From Beroe forskalii (Eukaryota > Ctenophora > Nuda > Beroida > Beroidae), in NCBI GenBank assembly GCA_011033025.1, contig WFMF01000007.1:62001-126000 (forward strand): a stretch of DNA of 64,000 nucleotides, written 5' to 3'. Shown piece after piece: positions 1 to 11,939 of this stretch (its first letter is position 1; each line of letters starts with the position of its first letter). The notes beneath the pieces were generated by a model, which saw only the letters and a program-made list of their open reading frames with translations, searched no databases and was not told the DNA's origin. The translations under genes and the position numbers were made by a program.

Positions 1-590
1 ACGGGAGTACCCCAGGAGTACCCCGGAAGTCCTACGGGAGTACCCCGGGAGTCCTACGGGAGTACCCCGGGAGTCCTACGGGAGTACCCCGGGAGTCCTA
101 CGGGAGTACCCCGGGAGTCCTACGGGAGTACCCCGGGAGTCCTACGGGAGTCCTTCGGGAGAACCCCGGGAGTCCTTCGGGAGTACCCCGGGAGTCCTAC
201 GGGAGTACCCCGGGAGGACACCGGGAGTCCTACGGGAGTACCACGGGAGTACCCCGGGAGTCCAACCGGAGTACCACGGGAGTCTTACGGAGGTAACACG
301 GGAGTCCTACGGAGGTAACACGGGAGTACCCCGGGAGTCCAACGGGAGTACCACGGGACTTCCGTGGTACTCCCAAATGACTCACAGGGTACTCCCTGGG
401 GACTCTCGGATTACTCCCGGAGGACTCTCGGAGTACTCCCGGGGGACTCTCGGAATACTCCCGGAGGACTCTCGGAGTGCTCCAGGAAGACTCCCGGGGT
501 ACTTCAGAAAATCTCCCGTAGGACTCCCGAGGTACTTCCGTAGGAATCCCGGGGTATTCCCGGAGGACTCCCGGGAGTCTTCCACAGTAA
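1..590. repeat. 22-bp minisatellite with internal inversion
   Basis: Tandem units of about 22 bp, roughly GGAGTCCTACGGGAGTACC plus CCG, run to about 360 and then continue in the opposite orientation to about 590. The switch is a short palindrome near 348-371 (GTACCACGG, 5-bp spacer, CCGTGGTAC). The array runs off the left edge, so its full length is unknown. Open frames within it are products of the repeat and show no gene features. Confidence 0.9.
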
Positions 591-671
591 TTCGCTCGTA
601 TGACCCAATCGTTGTTATGACCCAATTGTTGTTAAGCCAAATTTTGAACTAGCTTAAAGATAAGCCAAATT

Positions 672-1395
672 TTGTGGAAAACACGTTTCTGAGATAATGG
701 CTGACCAAAAAGGTGGGCCAACTTTTTGGCCAGGTTTGGTACCCAAAAGACCCACTGGCGCATTTTTCAAAAGCGACTTGGACGGGATCTGAAGTGTGCA
801 ATCGATAGATAAATATAATGGTCACATAAGTAACCATAAAAATTTGAAGTCGATATCTCAAAAAATGGCCAAGTTTTGGCCGAAAAACGTATGCCCATAT
901 ATGGGCAAATCTAAATTTTGGCCCATAACTTGACCAAATATCAATACTTTTAAATGAGCACAACTTTATTCGATAAAGAGCGTTAGGTTACGTATTCTCT
1001 GAAAGTTTGGGGTTGATTGCTGCTAAAATATTAAAATGGCGATTTGAGGTCCAAAAAACCTCTGAAAAAACCACAAAATCGCTATTATCTCAGTTTGCGG
1101 TTTTGAATTTGCGATGATGGACTTAACATTTTTTTTCAAAACCTCAGCCATTTTTTCAATATTTTTACTCGAAATTTTCAGAATCGCTTCAAAACTAAAT
1201 TTCGTACTTATGTTATAAAGCGGAATTTTGATTAAGGACCCCAAAAAATTTTTTGGGGACCAACAATTTTTTTGGGGATCCCGTCAAAGTCGCTTTTTGG
1301 GCGCACCTTTGGCGCCGGTGCCAGTGGATCAGGGGTACCAAGCCGGCCAAAAAGTTGGCCCACGGGTAAACCATTATCTCATAAACGTGTTTTCC
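672..1395. mobile_element. Foldback-type element with inverted arms of about 120 bp
   Basis: The left arm, about 673-795, reads GGAAAACACGTTT, then GAGATAATGG, GGGCCAACTTTTTGGCC, GGTACCC, and GCGACT plus GACGGGATC. The same blocks recur in order as the reverse complement at about 1276-1392. The middle, about 795-1275, is AT-rich and resembles intronic sequence near 3950-4110. No transposase frame is visible and I found no clear target-site duplication. It abuts the next repeat on its right. Probably a non-autonomous DNA element. Confidence 0.6.
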
Positions 1396-1397
1396 AA

Positions 1398-2366
1398 ACA
1401 AGAATTGCGCCTGCAGGCACATTGCACAACTCTTGTTTGTCCGTTTTTCCGTATGCAGGCGCTTAATTTCCCTCCCCCGTGGTGCTTGAAATTGATGTTG
1501 AATTAGTATTTAGTATCATGATACAACACGTGCAGGCTATCCTACTCCTAGTAAGAGTATAATCTAAGCTAATCTAACGGCGCGTAGTTATACTGTTGCA
1601 TTAAATTGTTGCATTAATTGTTAAAAGGCTTTTTTCTAAAAGATCCCAATATTTTCGTATCTGTATCACATGAAATTTCAATATGGCGCTATCATCTATA
1701 ACGTGAAATATCAACATGGGTTGACGTATAACAGATTGACATCAGTCAAACAGTTAATTGATTTATTACCCTGTCAAACTTTTCAGACGGCCCTGCGCAC
1801 GCTGCAAGTGCAAGGAGTTCGAGTGCGCGGCGTAAGTGCAGAACCTTCGCACTTCGATATGATTGAAGATAAAAACAATTATTTCAATTTGACGAAAACT
1901 TTCATGTTTGCCTTTTCAATGAACAGCTCTTGGAAAATGGTCGCTCTGCTCTACCTTATTCATTCCACTGTAATCGTTACTAGTTGCATACTGCGGCGCA
2001 CTTTGAAATATTGTGACTCATGCTGCGCCGCGCACGAACATTCATCAACAATACATGATCTCCGCAAGCGTTTGCGCGCGCGTTGTGCGCGCGCAAATGT
2101 AAGAGTTGCTAGGAGACTCGTCTGTATGACGTTTTTACGCCACTTTCATGACGTTTTTACGCCACTTTTATGACGTTTTTACACCACTTTTATGACGTTT
2201 TTACACCACAACCATTTCCCGGGCACTTTTCAGAAATTACAGTAGTTGTATTGCAGACATGGACCTGCTATACACAGATCCTTTTTATCACCTTCCCGAA
2301 CCACGATCTTTGCTAACCCTCTTCAATGCCTTTTTGTAAGACAAAAAGGCGTTGGGGAGGGAAAAA
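1398..2366 (-). mobile_element. Copy 1 of the CCCTCCCC-headed repeat family (about 970 bp)
   Basis: Read on the minus strand, this begins TTTTTTCCCTCCCC and ends GCAGGCGCAATTCTTG. Both ends, and about 150 bp inside the head, match the copy at about 30219-31195. Near the tail are complementary stretches (AATTAAGCGCCTGCA and TGCAGGCGCAATT) that could form a hairpin. The ends are not inverted repeats of each other. The longest frame (1670-2173, +) resembles no transposase, so the copy is non-autonomous. Confidence 0.6.
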
Positions 2367-2982
2367 ATTTGGCTTGATCTCTTCGGCCTTGAACATGGTA
2401 ATGAAGTATGAACGTATTACGAATATGAGGACTGCCCAAACACTGCTGGGCTGCTTGGGGCGTGCTCCAGGAGGTGATCCAGGCGCCTCCCCACAAACAC
2501 TGCACAGGGAGTGTGGAGGAGAGTATTACCACCTCCAGGCTTGCTAACGACTCACAATGTGGTACCAGTATGATCACATAGCCCATGTAAATCGGGGGCA
2601 ATGATCTGCCATTGTGCGGCCTAGTGGACAAGCGAAGAGAGCAGTAAATTATAAAGCCTGCTTAACACACTCATATTAGGTGCGTGTAACTGTATTGAGC
2701 GAAGGGGCTTTTGTTTTGTGGGCATGTACGATTGATACGTGCATAGCCTCGCGTGTGCACTGTTTAAAAGCTTCTTAGCAGTTATCCGAGGACCTATAGA
2801 AAGCTTGATTGTACATTTCGTGTAATTATAATCCAGTGATTTTGTCAAACTCTTATTATCATCAGTATCGTTAACCCCTCCTACATTACCACCTGCTTGC
2901 TGGCCTTGCTTTTGTCTGTATACCCTGTTGAGTGTAGACCGCTTCTGACACAGCACCCCAGTTACTCAGTTAGACCCGTTAG

Positions 2983-5900
2983 ATGTCCTTGAGAGAAGAC
3001 GAGTTCCCGGCCCCACCCCCTCCCCTCAGGGAGTCCTTATCCCTCTCCAGAGGGTTAGTAAACTTCACATTCCAATTTTGTGGACATGAAGGCCTCACTA
3101 GCTCTAAAGAGCTCTTCCCGCAACATCGTAAAGTTGTGGTAGTGAGGTATAAACCATTGAATCAGCATTGCGACTAATTGCATGAAACACTTCATAATTC
3201 AATAGTTGTCTTATCTTAACGTCTCCACAGAGAGCGGATGTTTGAACTGAGACGGATGAAAGCAGGGAACCCCGACTGGGAGCCCCAAGTAGAACCGTGT
3301 AAAGAACCCCCTGAGCTAGAGACTGCTCCTGACACTGCCATTACCAACGGAGACGCAGTGGGGAGTCTCACACCACCTCCTGATGAGGATGTGGACAGTG
3401 TCTTCGAACTGGACAACAGTACACAGATTGAAGTAGACAGCGCAGACTGCCTGGCTACACCTCAAGTAGGTCATGCTTTGATATTACTATCCATTATCCA
3501 AATCTTACAGTCAGTCAAAATTTGAATTCAAATATCTAAGACTGTAAGGATGGGGAACGGGTCACTCTTGATATGATCATTTGTCACGATGGCCTGGACA
3601 TGAAGACCAATTTGAGGGGTTTTGAGTCTAACTCTATCTGGTGCAACTATTGCCCAAGTGAGGCTTTGGGGTCCAGGCCCAAAAAAGCAAATTTCTATAC
3701 CAAAGGAGGTAGACCTTAGCTTTTGGTCCCATTCGATTTGTTTCGACGAGCTATTAATCTTCAAATGATTGGATGAAAAATGACCATTGAAGAGCACATA
3801 CCAAAGAGGCAATGGCCTATAAATTTGGAACAAAAGGTGGCAATGTTGGCCACCTTTTTGAAGAAATGGGCTTTAAAATTGTTTCTCTCATCATTTACTA
3901 CAACAATGGTGATGGGCAAACTAATGTAGAAGTGAATTGAATCTAAATTTGGTCATTTAAACCCAGAAAAACCTTCAAAAATCCATAAAATCACCTAACA
4001 CGGATCACCTATTGCTACTTCACCCAGAACCAGACTTGGCATTTTTTTAAATAACTCCCCCGTTTAAAAAATATTTTTGCCTTAAATTGTCAGTATCACC
4101 TTAAAACTAAACACACCCCCATAACAGGATTTTAAGCAATGCATTCAAAATACAATAATATGTTCCTTGTTCATGAGACTGTACCAGAGCAACAGCAGAT
4201 ATACAAGTAATGCCATACAATTGCCAGGAAGTTGACGGAGAGCTGGAGGAGCTTGTCAAGACTCGCTCAGTGGGGGGACTACTCAGCACCAAATTCAGAG
4301 ATGAGCTGGAGAACTCACTCGCAGCACCGCCCTTAGTGAGTTTCTAATATACATACAGTCTACTTATTATTACATCTTAACTCGTTTTAAATCCTCGACA
4401 GTACTCTCAAGAAAATAAAAACTCCCACGAGAGTCCAAGGATTGGATTTGATAGGTATTGGTTTGAAAGCTTACCATTCTATACACCTACCAGTGGGTTT
4501 TCTGCAGGCTCCTCTTTCCCAGAATGAGAATTAACCAGGTTACAAACCAAACACTGCCTATAATATTCAACAAAGTGAAACGCGTGGTTTGAGACTCATG
4601 CTGTGGGCCGTGGTGGATGACACCCACTAAAAACCATGATTAACACCAAAGGCTTCTCTGTTCATGGGGTGACAAAATATGATACAGGACGACCCAGTTT
4701 CTCCTCGAGTTATACCTCACTGACCACCTCATCGGACACCGGCATGCATGTCAGATTAAAACTCTGCTGTGAGCCCAAGTAGCCGACACAGGGCTACCGC
4801 CTCGACCTCTAGTAGGTTCGAACTTCGTTTCTTTAATCCCTGCACTGACACCAGGCAAGTTGAGAAAAGAGTTGTACCTGAGTGAACTGGTGAATAATAA
4901 GAGGCTTCATCCCGTAGATAAACACAGTTGTGATAAATGGAGGCGTGTCCCTGGGGGAGTCGACGGGTGAGCGGCTAGATAGAGAAGCAGCAGCTAGAGA
5001 AACTACTAGCACTGAGGGAGAGAAGTCAGAGGCTCCTGTCAATGGTGGGTGCCGGTGCTACACAACTGCTATGTCTGCTGAGGGTCCCTTCCTCAAGGCG
5101 ATGCTATGGTGCTGCACAACTGCTATGTCTGCTGAGGGTCCCTTCCTCAAGGCGATGCTATGGTGCTTACAACTGCTATGTCTGCTGAGGGTCCCTCCTC
5201 AAGGCGATGCTATGGTGCTACCCTGCTATGTCTGCTGAGGGCCCCTTCCTCAAGGCGATGCTATGGTGCTACACAACTGCTATGTCTGCTGAGGGTCCCT
5301 TCCTCAAGGCTATGCTATGGTGCTACACAACTGCTATGTCTGCTGAGGGTCCCTTCCTCAAGGCGATGCTATGGTGCTACACAACTGCTATGTCTGCTGA
5401 GGGTCCCTTCCTCAAGGCGATGCTATGGTGCTGCCCTGCTGTCTGCTAAGGGCCCCTTCCTCAAGGCGATGCTATGGTGCTACACAACTGCTATGTCTGC
5501 TGAGGGTCCCTTCCTCAAGGCGATGCTATGGTGCTGCCCTGCTATGTCTGCTGAGGACCCCTTCCTCAAGGCGATGCTATGGTGCTGCCCTGCTATGTCT
5601 GCTGAGGGCCCCTTCCTCAAGGCGATGCTATAGTGCTACACAACTGGTATGTCTGCTGAAGGTCCCTTCCTCAAGGCGATGCTATGTCTGCTGAGGGCCC
5701 CTTCCTCAAGGCGATGCTATGTCTGCTGAGGGCCCCTTCCTCAAGGCGATGCTATGTCTGCTGAGGGTCCCTTCCTCAAGGCGATGCTATGGTGCTGCCC
5801 TGCTATGTCTGCTGAGGGCCCCTTCCTCAAGGTGATGCTATGGTGCTGCACAACTGCTATGTCTGCTGAGGGCCCCAGCTTCCTCAAGGCGATGCTATGG

Positions 5901-6938
5901 TGCTGCCCTGCTATGTCTGCTGAGGGTCCCTCTCTCAAGGCGATGCTATGGTGCTACACAACTGCTATGTCTGCTGAGGGTCCCTTCCTCAAGGCGATGC
6001 TATGGTGCTACACAACTGCTATGTCTGCTGAGGGTCCCTTCCTCAAGGCGATGCTATGGTGCTGCACAACTGCTATGTCTGCTGAGGGCCCCTTCCTCAA
6101 GGTGGTGCTACCCTGCTATGTCTGCTGAGGGCCCCTTCCTCAAGGCGATGCTATGGTGCTACACAACTGCTATGTCTGCTGAGGGTCCCTTCCTCAAGGC
6201 GATGCTATGGTGCTGCACAACTGCTATGTCTTGAGTACTATACAGCTCATTTCCCATCACCAACTGCGCTGTTCTCACTTTCTTCGCAGCTTATGGTACT
6301 TGGAACAATATTTATTATTTATTTCGCATTATGAGGGCTACTTTTTGAGTTTCCGAGACTTTTATTAAATGCTGAAAATTCAGGATGAATTACCACATAT
6401 TGCAGGAAACTTCGCCATTGCTGACGTGGACGAGCTCCTGAAAAGAAGGATTGTCTCCGAAGCCCTGCTCGGTGCTTTCAGGAATGTTTTGGAGCACCAC
6501 ATTGAGGTATCAGGTACCAACTATTTGCTATTTCGTACTCATGTGACTGTCAAGAATCTCAAGTAAATTGATATAAGATGTTAAAAACCCTTGACTCTGA
6601 TTGGCTGTTATTTACCACCGCTTTCTTATTGGCTGATAATTAACCGTTGCTTTCTCTTTGGTTGCCAACTTTCCACCGCCTTCCCATTGGTTGTCAATTT
6701 TAAGCATAGCATTTCTCATTTGGTCTTAACTCACCAAGGCTTTCCAATTGACTGTTTTTAACTTTCACCATTGCTTTCACAGCTCTCGTATTGGCAATTG
6801 TTCTACCATATTGGCTCTTTATACTTTAAGACCGAGTGCTAACCTCTACACCACTTTCAGGATGTTGACATCCGAAGACCCCCAGACTTCTACACCATTG
6901 ACTCGCGGAGGGAGACCAATGGACCATTCACATCCTAG
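2983..6938 (+). CDS. Uncharacterised six-exon protein, about 222 aa
   Basis: The model has exons 2983-3053, 3231-3465, 4228-4335, 4860-4913, 6384-6506 and 6861-6938, all with GT-AG boundaries and compatible phases. It starts MSLREDEFPAPPPPLRES and ends TNGPFTS followed by a stop. The first half is acidic and proline-rich (GSLTPPPDEDVDSVFELD). The second half is more helical (DGELEELVKTR, LRKELYLSELVNNKR, DELLKRRIVSEALLGAF). I see no signal peptide, membrane segment or catalytic motif, and I do not recognise a family. Exon 4 is the least certain: the same region can be read in another frame (about 4927-5044), but that reading does not fit the neighbouring phases. Intron 4 holds a 54-bp minisatellite. 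A separate ATG starts the next gene about 1 kb downstream, so the two are probably not one gene. Confidence 0.55.
5045..6230. repeat. 54-bp minisatellite in intron 4
   Basis: About two dozen units contain CTGCTATGTCTGCTGAGG, then CCCTTCCTCAAGGCGATG and CTATGGTGCTACACAA. Units are mostly 54 bp, with shorter variants of about 36 bp. Because 54 is a multiple of three, long open frames appear on both strands (such as repeats of MSAEGPFLKAMLWC). These are side effects of the period. The array begins beside a potential donor, CAATGGTGGGTG, at 5041-5052. Confidence 0.9.
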
Positions 6939-6939
6939 C

Positions 6940-7895
6940 CACCCACACCTAGACTTACTGCCCTTAGTCATGTAGCTCAGCCAAGAATGAAATTACTCGC
7001 AGCTATCAGTAGCCAATTTTCTCAGCATTCAGCACCAGAGAATTCGAGACATGTGTCTTTCAGTTTCACAATTGTTATAGATGATCAACTTACAAGACAA
7101 TCAAATTAAAGGAGAACAAAAATTCGAATTCTCATCAGAGAATATTCAATTTATCCATCACAAAGCGTCAAACTACCTGCATTTCGTCAATATACGAAGT
7201 TTAGCTCATGGTGGCCGGAGCTGGAGGCGAATGGTAATTGTTACAATCGTTAGAAGTCACGCCTTTCTCAATCACTCCATTCGGAGCAGGACCTGACAGC
7301 CTGTCACCTACCGCGTATTTGGATTATTTTTATACATAAAAGTACATTGTTCTTGACCTGCACTGCTTGTGATGTTTGTATGCTCGCAATTACACGTATT
7401 CCACTCAAAACATGCTCAGTGATAAACTATTTCGATCATTTTGCACGTTGTCGGTAGACTTGATTTTACTGTATTTTAGACGTTTTACTTTTAATGTTCA
7501 GATTTCAAAAATGATAGTTTTATGGGTACATTTCTTCAATATAGTCCGATAGTGATTGATAATTTTCAATAATGGTATCTAATATAATTCCTAGCAATTT
7601 CTACTGAGATTTCTGACACCGAAGATCTACTGCCGACATCTGGCCTGTCGGAAATAGATCCACTGCAGTCACAATGGTGTTGACACTGCCAACAGTAGCT
7701 GTCGTTTACCGTTGTGATCCAAATTGGGCAAACTTCTAAGCACGACCTCAGATTATGGGGAAGGGTAATTGCTTTTTCATGATAATAAGGGTGGTGATGA
7801 TGATATTATAGGGGATTGAACGAGAATTGATCACATATGCTTATCTTACTGAATACTTATACTAGTTGGTTTATACCAAGATAAGAAGATAGTTG
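6940..7895. other. Spacer between two plus-strand genes
   Basis: I see no coding exon, RNA gene or clear repeat here. It should contain the 3' end of the upstream transcript and the promoter of the next gene, but I could not fix either by eye. Confidence 0.4.
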
Positions 7896-7901
7896 CATGA
7901 A

Positions 7902-10900
7902 ATGAGCAGAAAGCCTGTGATCAGGAAAGGCTTTGCAGGAGTTTCCAAGTCAGACTTCGTGAAGAAGAAAACGGTATACTTAAGTACTTTAACTTTTATA
8001 ATGTTAGGGCATGGTAGGGTACAACATTGCCAATAAATTACTAACACTCAAGGTTTTGGAAAGTTGGGAGGGTGCGTCTGTTTGACACGGCATCGTGTAG
8101 CACGTTTCAAGATGTAGATGCTAACATGAAGAAGCTAATTTTGACTTTGAGGTTGCACTAAATGCACATGGGGGAGTGGGTGTGTGTACTCACTTACTCA
8201 GAACTGGCCCCTAATCCCTCCATGTCACCTGATTCTAACCCTCCACAGTCTAACCAGGACACTGAGGCAGTGCAGCTCACTCCATGTCACCTGATTCTAA
8301 CCCTCCACAGTCTAACCAGGACACTGAGGCAGTGCAGCTCACTCCATGTCACCTGATTCTAACCCTCCACAGTCTAACCAGGACACTGAGACAGTGCAGC
8401 TCACTCCATGTCACCTTATTCTAATCCTCCACAGTCTAACCAGGACACTGAGGCAGTGCAGCTCACTCCATGTCACCTGATTCTAACCCCCCACAGTCTA
8501 ACCAGGACACTGAGACAGTGCAGCTCACTCCATGTCACCTGATTCTAATCCCCACAGTCTAACCAGGGCACTGAGACAGTGCAGCTCACTCCATGTCACC
8601 TGATTCTAACCCCCACAGTCTAACCAGGACACTGAGGCAGTGCAGCTCACTCCATGTCACCTGATTCTAATCCCCCACAGTCTAACCAGGACACTGAGGC
8701 AGTGCAGCTCACTCCATGTCACCTGATTCTAATCCCCCACAGTCTAACCAGGACACTGAGGCAGTGCAGCTCACTCCATGTCACCTGATTCTAACCCCCA
8801 CAGTCTAACCAGGACACTGAGGCAGTGCAGCTCACTCCATGTCACCTGATTCTAATCCCCCACAGTCTAACCAGGACACTGAGGCAGTGCAGCTCACTCC
8901 ATGTCACCTGATTCTAACCCCCACAGTCTAACCAGGACACTGAGGCAGTGCAGCTCACTCCATGTCACCTGATTCTAACTCCACAGTCTAACCAGGACAC
9001 TGAGACAGTGCAGCTCACTCCATGTCACCTGATTCTAACCCTCCACAGTCTAACCAGGACACTGAGGCAGTGCAGCTCACTCCATGTCACCTGATTCTAA
9101 CCCTCCACAGTCTAACCAGGACACTGAGACAGTGCAGCTCACTCCATGTCACCTGATTCTAATCCTCCACAGTCTAACCAGGACACTGAGGCAGTGCAGC
9201 TCACTCCATGTCACCTGATTCTAATCCCCCACAGTCTAACCAGGACGCTGAGGCAGTGCAGCTCACTCCATGTCACCTGATTCTAACCCTCCACAGTCTA
9301 ACCAGGACACTGAGGCAGTGCAACTCACTCCATGTCACCTGATTCTAACCCTCCACAGTCTAACCAGGACACTGAGACAGTACAGCTCACTCCATGTCAC
9401 CTGATTCTAACCCTCCACAGTCTAACCAGGACACTGAGGCAGTGCAGCTCACTCCAGAGGAGGCTCACAACGCTCTGGTAGAGAGACTCAACACATGGCT
9501 GAGAGCCAACTGCGGACATCTGGTGGACACCTACAGCAAATACGACAAACTCGGCTATGGTTAGCTAGCAAGGCCTTTCAATACTTCAAGTTCAATGGCT
9601 CTAACAATTATAACTGCGTTGGCTTACTGCAGTGCAAATTACTGATATTCATACTTTCATAATACCTGAAGCTTTCCAGAGTCCATTGATGACATGAAAG
9701 TACTACAGTAATATAGTTATATCCTAGGGACAGTGAGCAAGGAAGAGTTTAAGGAGGGGTTGGTTACGATGCGAGCCCCATTCACAACCGCAGAGATAGC
9801 TCTAATCTGCAGCTACTTCAACAGACCCAAAATAGACTACCTATCATTTGCTAAAGGTGTGAAGATCCCCTTTCCTCTAACAGACAACACCCCCTCAGAG
9901 GTATAAAGGCAACTGCTCAGACCTATAATAGTAGCTAAGGGTTAAGACAAGCTCTCCAAAATGCTATTAAAGCATTAAAGTGACCCTAGGAAAGTTGTTT
10001 GCTTATTGATAGTTTTATTTGAATCTCCTCAGAACATCAAGTTAAGTGTTCGTGATTTGTCCACACCACAATGCAGCAAGTGTTGCCTCAAACTTCCCCC
10101 GCCCTTCAGAGAAGATGCCGCCAACAGGTAATAAACATGAGAAGATAAACAATTAATCACAGGATTTCAATTCTTTTTTGTCTGATCAATCACCAGAAAA
10201 CATTGCAGAGCCTCAAATATTATCATAGGTATAACAATAACCTTCACAATTACTAAATCATGTCCTAACTCTTGAGTTACATAGCATAAAGCTGAATGTG
10301 ATGCTGATCCAGTTTCTGGATAAAGCCATTCCGTGCAACTTCACAAAGTTGGTGAAGCCCTCCCTAACCATCTGCGGAGTCAAAGAGTTCATTCAGCACA
10401 GCTTCTGTCACTCTCTCTTGGATGTCAAGGTATGGATATAACCAGATTTTTCAGCAATAGTATAACTCCTGGAATATGGACCCTTTAGAGCACATTATCA
10501 CCATGTGAACGATATATCTATATAGGTATCTGTGTGATCATTTCATTTCCTCATTTTGCTGCAAGTGCAAGAGTGCATTGGATTATGAACAAATTATAGA
10601 ATTCAAGGGATTGAAGTTTTTAAACGATGTAACTAATATTTACGAGAGAGTTTTATCAGCAGCCTTTGAAAATCTTGTGATTATAGAATTATACACTGTG
10701 ATTTCATCAGATCTACACGGACAAAAGTGGGAATAGTGAAGCGTTAGACGATGACCTTACCATTCATGACATCGGTTACAAGGTAACATCACAACGATAA
10801 TGGCACCAGAGCAACACAACCAAAATTAGCCCACAACCTGCTTAGTGGGGGCTATTTCGCAACCATTCCCCCACCATGGGGGCTAATATGCTCCCACTTC

Positions 10901-11281
10901 CAAGCCTCAATTAGCCCACATGGTGGCTAATATTTAAAAAATTTAAGTACCCCACTCAGTCCCAAGGGGGGTTAGTAGGAACTAATTTAGTTGTGTTCCA
11001 CTGATAAATGATACCCATGATAATGCCTCGGTTCTTGATAAACATTAAATTTTTATCTAAATAGGTCAACCTTCAATTACATTTGAAACCTTGGCGCTTG
11101 CACACTGGGTTGACGACGTGATCCTGATCACCTTATTACGCAGGGAATGAAGGAAGACGAAGAAGTGACGTTGTACTACGATGTGCACGTCAATGTGCAC
11201 GTCAACGTAGAGGTGACCCACCCCCTCTACTCCTGCCCCCTCCTCCTCACCGACCACTACTTCGCCAAACACAACTTGTGA
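7902..11281 (+). CDS. EF-hand-like protein, about 277 aa, seven exons
   Basis: Exons are 7902-7973, 9421-9559, 9728-9900, 10033-10127, 10285-10429, 10711-10782 and 11144-11281. All phases agree and the sum is 277 codons plus stop. It starts MSRKPVIRKGFAGVS. Exons 2-3 encode LVDTYSKYDKLGYGTVSKEEF followed by another helix and RPKIDYLSFAKG. This reads as an EF-hand pair (loop YDKLGYGTVSKEEF) with the second loop degenerate. Later exons carry paired cysteines (QCSKCCLKLPPPF) and a C-terminal strand-rich segment (EEVTLYYDVHVN). There is no signal peptide, so it is probably intracellular and perhaps calcium-responsive. I do not recognise the orthologue. Two junctions are embedded in tandem arrays: the exon 2 acceptor, with about 20 copies, and the final stop region, with about 10 copies. 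Confidence 0.7.
8200..9470. repeat. 62-bp array copying the exon 2 splice acceptor
   Basis: About 20 units of 61-62 bp read CCATGTCACCTGATTCTAA, then CCCTCCACAG and TCTAACCAGGACACTGAGG, then CAGTGCAGCTCACT. Each contains a pyrimidine tract, an AG acceptor and the first 32 or so bases of exon 2. Only the last copy (acceptor at 9420) continues into the full exon. The unit is not a multiple of three, and reading through an extra unit shifts frame into a stop. Upstream acceptors would therefore not give a full protein. Confidence 0.92.
10807..10998. mobile_element. Short inverted-repeat element (MITE-like)
   Basis: The ends AACACAACCAAAATTAG at left and CTAATTTAGTTGTGTT at right are imperfect inverted repeats about 190 bp apart, inside the last intron of the EF-hand gene. 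GGGGGCTA and TAGCCCAC blocks recur internally. I saw no clear target-site duplication, so the exact ends are approximate. Confidence 0.5.
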
Positions 11282-11930
11282 ACTGCAGGACACCCCTCTA
11301 CTCCTGCCCCCTCCTCCTCACCGACCACTACTTCGCCAAACACAACTTGTGAACTGCAGGACACCCCTCTACTCCTGCCCCCTCCTCCTCACCGACCACT
11401 ACTTCGCCAAACACAACTTGTGAACTGCAGGACTACTCCTGCCCCCTCCTCCTCACCGACCTACTTGCCAAACACAACTTGTGAACTGCAGGACACCCCT
11501 CTACTCCTGTGCCCCTCCTCCTCACCGGCCACTACTTCAAACACAACTTGAACTGCAGGACACCCCTCTTCCTGCCCTCCTACCGGCCACTACTTCGCCA
11601 AACACAACTTGTGAACTGCAGGACACCCCTACTCCTGCCCCTCCTCACCTGACCACTATTGCCAAACACAACTTGTGAACTGCAGGACACCCTCTACTCC
11701 TGCCCCTCCTCGATCGACCACCACCTTTGCCAAACACAACTTGTGAACTGCAGGACTTACCCCTGCCCCCTCCTCCTCACCGACCACTACTTCAAACACA
11801 ACTTGTGAACTGCAGGACACCCCTCTACTCCTTATATTCTGCCAAACACAACATAGAACTGCAGGACACCCTCCTGCCCCTCCTCCTCACCGACCACTAC
11901 TTCGCCAAACACAACTTGTGAACTGCAGTA
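11210..11930. repeat. 71-bp array copying the end of the last coding exon
   Basis: About 10 units, the first ones 71 bp and later ones degenerate, read ACACCCCTCTACTCCTGCC, then CTCCTCCTCACCGACCACT, ACTTCGCCAAACACAACTT and GTGAACTGCAGG. The first unit encodes the natural C-terminus (HYFAKHNL and the stop). Later copies lie downstream of that stop, in the 3' untranslated region or beyond. Confidence 0.9.
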
Positions 11931-11939
11931 TGATTATGG

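Noticed and set aside
1670-2173. 167-aa ORF inside the repeat element
   Set aside because: No transposase, helicase or zinc-finger pattern, and the other family copy does not preserve the frame.
5160-5694. Long open frames with repeated MSAEGPFLKAMLWC or similar
   Set aside because: The 54-bp repeat unit is divisible by three, so all frames lacking a stop in one unit stay open. The array lies in an intron, and flanking exons join in phase without it.
5045-9470. CRISPR-like regular repeats
   Set aside because: Units are contiguous, without unique spacers, and the genome is eukaryotic. These are minisatellites.
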